DNA from: Hedera helix
Lineage: Eukaryota; Streptophyta; Magnoliopsida; Apiales; Araliaceae
Assembly (NCBI GenBank): GCA_947179155.2
Contig: OX359266.1
Span: 19,430,598-19,494,597, forward strand
Length of the DNA stretch: 64,000 bases
Direction: 5' to 3'
Made by a program: the position numbers and the translations under genes. Positions 56,333-64,000 of this stretch are shown piece by piece (within the stretch, counting starts at the first letter, position 1; the number at the start of each line of letters is the position of its first letter). The notes under the pieces are model-generated. The model was not told where the DNA came from. It ran no database searches and saw only the letters and a list, made by a program, of their open reading frames with translations.

Positions 56333-59284
56333 TGAGTTAAAAGTTAAGTCATTGAGGAAGCTAGCTATTTTTAGGTATCAAGAAGTTAAGAAGAAGATTT
56401 TCATAGAAGGTTTAAAAGTCTCTCAAAACTCTAGCTTAGTTGTAGGATAGGTCTTTGTGAAAGGGATTTATGGTGAGATCTGAAGCTAAAAGAATGATTC
56501 ATGATAAAGTATATGTGTTTATATGAGATCTATGTATTTGTATGTGATTTTATGGTCAAAACATATTTTGAAGTATAAAGTGTAGTTCATATTTTCAAAA
56601 AAGCTATTTTTAAATGGTATGATGATAGATCTAGATTATTTATGAAGATTTATGGTTAAAAATGCTAGATAAGTGTTCTGACATTTTTGTATGGAAAATG
56701 ATGGAAGAAAGGTTGTATAAGTATGTTTTGTTTTAAAACTCTAGTTGGATGTCTAGGTTGGTTATGTGTGCTTTTATAACATATAAGTTATCTATATGAT
56801 TTTTGTGTCTTATGTGCTAGATTGGTGAGTTTTGATCGTAATGCAACTTGAATCGTTGAAAAATATGTTAAAACAAAGTTGCGTGGTTTTTAGTAAAAAT
56901 GGTCATTTTGTAACCCTAATTGGTTGATCTTGATTTTTGTTGTCAAAAATAATTTCGGAAATTAATTTATTTTTGAAAACTTGAAGAATAATAAGTTATG
57001 AACATAACAAAACAGATTTGAGATCATTTGATCATGTATTACATGTTTTATAAGAGAGTAAATTAAAGTAATCAAAGTTGAAAAAATAAAATTTGAAATT
57101 CTGAAATTTGTGCTACCACCGCAGTAGTGGGTTAGGACCGCCGCAGTGGTTAAGCTCACTGCCCATTTGGGCAATTTGGCGAACTGGGCCGGTCCAAGTT
57201 CGGTCAAAAAATGTAATTTAATATAATATTATTATTAGACTAAAATTAAGTAAATAAAATATTATTAAATGATTAATAATTATTAATAATAATTAATGAT
57301 TAATAATATTAGAAAATGAATAAAATATTATTAAATAATTAATAATATTAAAAAATGAATAAAACATTATTAAATGATTAATAATATTAGTAAGTGAATA
57401 AAATATTATTAAATGATTAATAATATTAGTAAGTGAATAAAATATTATTAAATGATTAATAATATTAATAAATAATTAAAATAATATTAAATAATTTATA
57501 ATATTAGTATGTGAATGAAATATAATTAAAAGATTAATAGTATTAGAAAATGAATAAAATATTATTAAATGATTAATAATATTAGTAAGTGAATAAAATA
57601 TTGTTAAATAATTAATAATATTAACAAATAATTAAAATATTATTAAAGGACTGATAATATTATTAGGAGGGTAAAATATTATTAAATTATTAATAATATT
57701 TATAAATGATTAAGATATTATTTAATGAGTAATATTATTATAAATAGGGTAAAACATTATTAAATAATTAAGAATGTTAGTAAGTGATTAAAGTAAATAA
57801 GTGATTAAGATATTATTAAATGATTAATAATACTGATGATTAAATAAATATTATTAAAATAATTTATAATATTTAAATGATTAAAATATTATTAAATGGT
57901 TAATAATATTTATTTGTGATTAATATATTACCAAATATGATAATCTTATGAAGTGATTAATATGTTCTCAAATGATAATTGTGTGATTAAAATATTATCA
58001 ACGGCTGACAATATTATTAAGTAATTAAAGGTTGTGATTAAGTGTTAGATGATTTAAGTGATGTATTGTAAGATTATTAATGTAAGATAAACCTATATGT
58101 GATATATTGATTGGTAGATCAACATTATTAATGTTAGGTCATTCAAAAGAAGTTAATTTATGTTGATTAGCAGTAGTCAGCGGAACATACAAGTTCTTAT
58201 GGACCATAACTCAGTTTTTATTATGCAAAATCCTAAATTAAATCTCGTGTTTATTATAGATGTTTCTTCTGAAACCCAAACTCCTTTTATTACGCAAGTT
58301 ACTTTTAAAACCTAAAATTGTTTATTATTCAAGTTGGATTAATTATTAATAATTATTCATTTATCACAATTGTTATTGGTATTTACACTTATGTATATTT
58401 GTATGACTTGTTCTTAATATGAACTATTTAAAGAAGTAGATTTATGTCAATTATTTTGGCTAGACATTGTATGTATCCATTCATTAATTTGAATGCTTTT
58501 GAAAAACTATTCAAACCAGTAGTTGGCGCAGACTTGTATAGTAAGACTGAGTAGAACAACCATTTTAATGGGGTCTTCTCTATTGCAAACGAAAATCTTT
58601 GTGCACTCTACAACTAAATGTTATGCATATATATAAGATACAAGAGGACTGATCATCTCAAGTGTCCGATTTGAGAGTTTACAGTTTTATAATTGTTAAA
58701 TACTCTCAAGGTAGTCAGATAAGCCCTGGTAAGACCTCTTTACTTCTAAGATATTCAGTTTTGAGCTGAAAAGTTCTCACGTATGCTCTTGGTTCTCTTG
58801 GACTAACTCAGGAGTAAATATTCTATAAATTCTTTTATTGAATATAATACATATGTTGCATATTTTCACAATTATTGAATATTGTTGAAGTTTTAAAAGA
58901 GTAATTCTTTTTCCATTCATGATATATCTTAATTACTTGTTTAAACTTGCTAAACAAAGTAGTTGCTTACCATTGCTATATCATAAATTATTATTTTTAG
59001 CAAAGCCCAAATATTCTAAAAAGTACAAAGACAAAGAAAATGTAACTGAGTAGAACGTGTAAAAACAAGTTTTAATATTATTGTATGTCATATGTAACTC
59101 TTTTGTGTAATGAGATAGTGTATGTATTTAAGATTAATGGAACATGGGTTATTGGTACGTTTTGTAATGAATCTAATTATATTTTTCGCTAGTTATTAGA
59201 GATTAAGTTTATAAATGTTGTTTAATTATTGGTTAGTGAGCACCAAACCCGAAATTCAAGGGACTCAAATTTAGGGGCGTTTCA
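56333..59284 (+). mobile_element. Long LTR copy D2 (3' LTR, left-truncated)
   Basis: A direct repeat of about 52585-55553, roughly 85 percent alike by eye. Shared pieces include GTTAAGTCATT..AGG.AGCTA, the GC island with CCGCAGTAGTGGGTTAGGACCG (57115-57205), the 39-bp array, the stem-loop (58949-58968, TAAACAA-AGTAG-TTGCTTA) and the closing TTTAGGGGCGTTTCA at 59284. It is older than the Athila pair by a wide margin. No coding sequence. Confidence 0.8.
57215..58030. repeat. About 39-bp AT tandem repeats in LTR D2
   Basis: Same unit as in D1 (53525-54330), about the same length. Differences in unit number and order between the two copies are visible. Confidence 0.85.
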
Positions 59285-59482
59285 TGTGTGATAATGTAAA
59301 TTACTAAGTCTTACAAAGCCTATACATATAATATGTGTAAGTAGTATTTTTGTCTAACCAAAGCAACCATGCTCCTTACACTTTCTTACAAAGTAGATTA
59401 CTTTTTATTTAACCAACAAAAACCCTTCACCACCCCACTAAGGGGGCTGCCGAATTCAGCCATGCATTTCTTCTTCTTTATT

Positions 59483-59556
<74 letters not shown>

Positions 59557-59759
59557 CATCCATGTGGGGCCCACACCAATTTCCAACTTTGGGTAATACA
59601 TTGGGCTAGTTATTTGGACTTGTACATGATTTAATTAATTAAAATGATTGGGACATACAATACTTCTAATTTTTAAGTAACATGCCACTTAAATTATCAA
59701 GCTTGCAAGTATTTAATTAAATTAAAAGGTTTGAGCTTCTAATCCATTTCTTCCCATTT
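59285..59759. other. Non-repetitive spacer with TG/TA microsatellite
   Basis: Unassigned sequence. 59483-59555 is (TG)n followed by about 29 TA repeats. Frames called across it (TyrIle repeats) are microsatellite by-products. Nothing else identified. Confidence 0.7.
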
Positions 59760-60445
59760 TATAAATTATTTTTAGAATCGGGCATATGATTCCGGTTAAC
59801 GATTAATTATTTTTAGATGGTTATGCTGTGCACAATATAGGGTACATTAGGTTGATCCCCTAGCGTACACATCTTGGATATTATCAGTCGTTGTGATTGC
59901 TAATGTTCTTAACGAGTACAGGGTCGTACGACTATTTTCAATCTTTATGATCGTCAATGTTACTAACGAGTTCAGAGTCTTATGACCTTCTAACAAGAAA
60001 GATAATGATTCTAAATCAAAGAAAATTATTATTTCTAGTTATTCAAACTACTTCACCATATTTGTTCAATTGTTGAAGATTATTCAGAAAAGATTATTCT
60101 ATTCATGAAATATTATGTCTTAAATATTTTTTATACTTGCGGAGCAAAGTAATTGCTCAATCTTGCTTAAACATAATATTCCAATTAAGCTAGAGAAGGC
60201 CGGAAGATCTGGTAAAGATAAGGAAAAGGGAAAGGGAAAGATAACTGAGTAAAAGTTATTAAGCTTATATATTACTTTTGTTTTGTAGTAAGATGTAATA
60301 TGACTTGATATTGTTATATGTTGTAATTTGTAAAGGTTTAAGTAATGTGGGAATATTATAATTAAGTTATATTTTTAAGGAATGTATGGATATAAATGAA
60401 TGGTAGTGCAGTACCGTGATCACCATATCCGAGATCACAAAATCA
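59760..60445 (+). mobile_element. 3' fragment of another long LTR
   Basis: Has the stem-loop GAGCAA-AGTAA-TTGCTC (60142-60157) in the context ACTTGC..., then GGAAGATCTGGTAAAGATAAGG and a closing part resembling the other LTR ends (about 60430-60445, CCGAGATCACA). Upstream of 59760 no similarity is evident. Both edges are approximate. Confidence 0.5.
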
Positions 60446-60536
60446 CTTAGTAGCACATTTGAAATTGCTCATTCTTTATAAATTGGTCTTAATGACCACT
60501 GTGGTTACAAGTTTAAATGACTTGAAGAGTTCTTTG
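60446..60536. other. Short unassigned stretch before the Copia LTR
   Basis: About 90 bp with no feature seen; the left target-site duplication of the Copia element should be its last five bases. Confidence 0.4.
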
Positions 60537-62343
60537 TGTTGGTTTGCAAAAATATGGCATACATATAATCAAATTATATAAGCGCAACGGAAGCAAGAAA
60601 AATCAGATTTAAATTTTTTTATACAAACCAATAACCCGGATCTTTCTTATGCGACTATTATTAATTGATGAAGGATAAAAGAATTTATGCCTTTGTAGAA
60701 CCAAACTTCCACGAGTACAAGTTCATCTCCCTTTAATCCTTTCACGTTCTTCTTCAAATTCACCAATTAGATTCCACGGATGTAGAGAATTATGGAGTAC
60801 TCTTTCTTCTATTGAAAGAGTGTGTAACCTTGATCTATGATAAGACTCCTCTTATTTATAGATCTAGTCAACCCTCCTAAACTATTTAGGATTAGGGTTT
60901 TAATTTAATTCCCAATTTAATTAAGAACTAAATTAATTAATTATAATTCCTAAACCATTTAGGAACTTAATTATTAAATAATGAGAGTACTTCTTATTAA
61001 TTAATTGCTAAACCATTTAGTAACTTAATTAATTATTATAATTATAATTCCTAAACTATTTAGGAACTTAATTATTTACAACAATACTAATACTTATTAA
61101 TTAATTCCTAAACCATTTAGGAACTAAATAATAATACTAGTAATAATAATAATAATAAGACTCCTCTTATTAATTTATAATTAGTATTTCTAAAATACTA
61201 AACTATAAATATTAAGCTATTTAATTTATTCTATCATCATAGTATAAATTAAATATACTTAATTTATTATTATGATTATGCCATCCACTTCTAAAATAAA
61301 TATTACTCTTTTGCGGTGTGACCCTTTAGGTTCTCCATATTAAACCGGTTATATAATAAATAAATTAGAACAATTCTAATTCATTTATTACGAATTAACT
61401 CTTTAATTCAGAATAAATAATTATTCCATAATAAGGGTAAGCCCCCTTAGCGATTAGTCGACTTTCCAGATAATATAGATTTCAACATTTGATCGTAAAA
61501 GAACCTTTCAACAAATAGTTACCGTACAATTCAATCCTTCTACCATACAATGTCCCAATCAAATATAAGACATGTAATTTCTGTCAAGTTTTATTAATTT
61601 GATCATATGTATTTCAATTTACAAATACACAACTCTAGTTAATGTAAATTAGAAACTCCTTTCTAATTCCATTCAACCCTGGCCAGGGATTTCTGAGTTG
61701 TCACTTATTGAATCGCATAGGACATTCTCTCCCTTTACTGGAAGTGGTAGATCCTTTGTTGATCATTCACCTATTTCCATGTGTACCTTATTATACCCAA
61801 GCATATCCTTTGATATACCAATAGGTCTTAAGGAATATGTCAAAGTATAACTTAGTACACACAATATACTATGATGATCTCAAGTCCAAAGATCACTTGT
61901 ACGACTATCACATAAGGAACTCCTATTGACAGACAAGTAAAACTCCATTAGGTGTTCCTTGAGCGAGTTACGTTCAGTAAACTTATTCTCTAATAAGCAC
62001 CTACATACTTGCTTTAGTGTCTCCACACAAATGATTATGAGATCAATCATCCTCTTCATAAGAGCAAGCATAGTATGTACCAATCTATCCAGATCTACTA
62101 ATCCCCTTTTTAGTGATCCAACGATTTGGAACAATTTTAGTTTTGAGTTATCTTGAATTTAGATCTCATTAGCATGATCCTCATCATGGTTCTAAAAGCA
62201 TTGCTCGAAAATTATGGGTTTATCCATTTGATTAATTCAAGTAATTAATCATGAATAAAGAAATGCCTTGATACTTTTATTAATAAATGAACAAGATTAC
62301 AAAGTATATGCTTATCACATCAAATGTGATTGGCTTGAGGGCA
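60537..62343 (-). repeat. 3' LTR of a minus-strand Copia element
   Basis: From TGTTGGTTTGCAAAAATATGG (60537) to TTGAGGGCA (62343), about 1.8 kb. The sequence directly after it, AATCTCCCACTTGCACTAAAG (62355-62375), is the minus-strand polypurine tract region typical of Copia elements (CTTTAGTGCAAGTGGGAGATT when complemented). It includes ATAAGCGCAACGGAAGC (60579-60595), also usual in such LTRs, and a five-copy inverted repeat. Its partner LTR lies outside the window. Confidence 0.75.
60875..61123. repeat. Five copies of the inverted repeat TTCCTAAA-CYA-TTTAGGAA
   Basis: At 60875-60891, 60947-60965, 61005-61023, 61048-61066 and 61105-61123. Stem of 7-8 bp with a 3-base loop. The third copy (TTGCTAAA...TTTAGTAA) has one broken pair. 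Around them the phrase AACTTAATTAATTA recurs, giving a spacing of about 40-70 bp. Confidence 0.88.
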
Positions 62344-64000
62344 TACTACTTTCAATCTCCCACTTGCACTAAAGCCAATCGCCAGTTGGTATCCTCATAC
62401 CATTCTTTTCTAAGTGGCGTACAAATTGCTTAGTAAATGCTTCAGTTAGTGGATCTGTAATGCTGTTCTGAGAGTCTGCCATCTTTATGGTGTCGTCTCC
62501 TTTTCAATGATTCATCTAATCATATAAAAGTGCTGCAACATATGTTTGGATTTCAGATGAGACCTAGGTTCCTTGGCGAATTAAACTTCTTTAATGTTAG
62601 GAACCATTATAAGTTCTGTAATGAACTAGTTGAACTAAACAATCACCTTTGCAACTTTACTTATAGTTATTTACTATATCTTTGTCACTAAATCAGCAAC
62701 TCCTTGCTGTTTGGAACTTTTCCAACTCACTGCAACACCGTTCAAGATAATCATATTACCTGAAACGGATATGCTGTTATCTTTGTTAGTCTGAACAAAC
62801 TTGAGTCTTTTAAGCCCTCTAGTTTTATATCAGACCCATCATTAGAAACTCTTTTCTAATGTTCTTCTCCATAATTGAACTGATATCTGCTTATCATACA
62901 TAAGTAATATCAAGTCTAGTACATATCAATGAATTAATGTACTGTCCTTGGGTTAAGCCCCGCATCCTTTACGATCTATCTCTATAGACCTTTATCCTGA
63001 ATAGAATGTTTGGATGCTTCTCCCAAGTTCTTAATGGAGAAGTTTTTAGACAACCATATCTTTACTGATTGTAGCATCAGTATGTCATTCCTTACCAGTA
63101 TTATATCATTATATAATACTAGAAATGTCACAGTGCTCCCACTAACCTTTGTACATATTTGGTTCATCCTCGTCTTTGATAAAATCAAACTCTTTTGATT
63201 GTCTCATCAAAACAGATGTTCCATCTTCGAGAAACTTGCTCCAATCCATAATTGGATCGTTGTAACTTACATACTTGATTTGCTCCATCTATATGGAGAC
63301 AAATCCTCTTGGTTGTATCATACATACATCCTTTTATATAGTAAGCTGCAACTGCAAGTAAAATCCGAATGGATATATGCATTTTCACTAGTGAAAATTT
63401 TTATCATAGTCAACTCATTGACCTTGTTTGAAATCTTTTACCACTAGTCAGGTCTTATAGGTCTCCACCTAACCATCTGTTTTAGTCTTTCTCCAAAGAC
63501 CCATTTCGGATTTTATGGTCATCGACCATTTCTCTTGAGTATCTAATACTCATACCTCATCGTATATATCTGGATCATCATCCACTATGATGCGTACCTC
63601 ATCTTCATCATCTATGATGAATTCATACCTTTCAGGTATCTTCGGTACAAAACCAAATTTATGACTTGGTTGTGGTACAATAGGTTTATCTACTTGTACA
63701 AATTCCTTCACTTGATCTATTGTATTTTGTGGTTCTCGAACTTCTTCAAGATCTATTTTACTCCTACTAACCCTTTAAGGAAAAACTTATTTTTCTTATA
63801 AGGCAGCGTGTTTCAACAAACACCTTTTAGTTAGTCGGATTATAGAATTGATACCCTAAACTTTCTTTAGGATATCCCACAAGTTTACACTTGTCAGATC
63901 ATGTCCCTAGCTTATCATGTCAAAACTTTTTGACATAAGCTGAACAATCCAAATCTTAACATGCTTAAAACTTGGTTTCCTCCCTATCCATGACTCATAT
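62344..64000 (-). pseudogene. Copia pol, 3' half (integrase end, RT, part of RNase H), continues past 64000
   Basis: The minus strand from 64000 downward reads GRKPSFKHVKIW (integrase end) and SLGYQFYNPTN.KVFVE, then the acidic linker YEFIIDDEDEVRIIVDDD (about 63615-63560). RT pieces follow: VCKLQRSNYGLEQVSRRWN (63300-63240) and VSGSTVTFLVLYNDIILVRNDI with LQSVKIWLSKNFSIKNLGEA (63150-63005). The catalytic YVDD appears as YNDI, so RT is dead. Downstream, towards 62344, RNase H is not readable. Stops and frame changes are frequent. The order fits Ty1/Copia, where integrase precedes RT. The 5' half is beyond the window. Confidence 0.8.

Noticed and set aside
59369..59601. Frames on both strands with (TyrIle) repeats
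   Set aside because: They translate the TG/TA microsatellite and have no coding character outside it.

Overview
This is plant nuclear DNA. The evidence is plant-specific retrotransposon lineages (Tat, Athila, long-LTR Ty3/gypsy, Copia), plant mobile domain (PMD), FAR1/MULE and Ulp1-like transposon genes, plant-type TTTAGGG repeats, and primer-binding sites matching plant tRNAs. The base composition and Athila/Tat content suggest a dicot and a heterochromatic, transposon-rich region. I could not identify the species. I found no ordinary host gene and no tRNA, rRNA or CRISPR; nearly all of the window is nested mobile DNA.

Oldest layer: a Mutator-like element (MULE) with two convergent genes. 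The plus-strand gene is a PMD + Ulp1 (C48) protease gene in three pieces (468-1370, 9783-10605, 41193-41942). The minus-strand gene is a FAR1-type MULE transposase (46105 to 42281). A tandem array lies beside the 5' end of each gene (1-467 and 46135-47253). With later insertions removed, the visible element is only about 6.8 kb.

Insertions into it: (1) a minus-strand Ty3/gypsy fragment, 1375-about 9780, whose LTR holds a second solo LTR at 2710-6637 (TSD GTGGA); (2) a 30.6-kb minus-strand Tat-lineage element, 10606-41187 (TSD ATGTG); (3) a solo LTR at 43578-45060 inside the transposase; (4) a solo LTR at 47254-51999 inside the hairpin array. The Tat element was itself hit by a solo LTR (12802-16966) and by a nearly intact, recent Athila-like element (24219-35813, TSD ACCTC, two 1262-bp LTRs). 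The Athila-like element has one long gag-pol frame with a single stop codon, and an intact 400-codon third ORF that does not look like an envelope protein.

The Tat element has gag, protease plus G-patch-like segment, RT, RNase H, a second RNase H and integrase on the minus strand. On the opposite strand, between integrase and its 3' LTR, lie two decayed accessory genes: an intron-containing PMD gene and a DUF7745-like gene. Its 3' untranslated region carries an array of short hairpins with compensatory stem changes and a 26-bp perfect palindrome.

Right part: two diverged, truncated long LTRs (about 52160-55553 and 56333-59284) flank a short internal remnant with an initiator-Met PBS. A further LTR 3' fragment follows (about 59760-60445), then a Copia LTR (60537-62343) and the 3' half of a minus-strand Copia pol that runs off the window at 64000.
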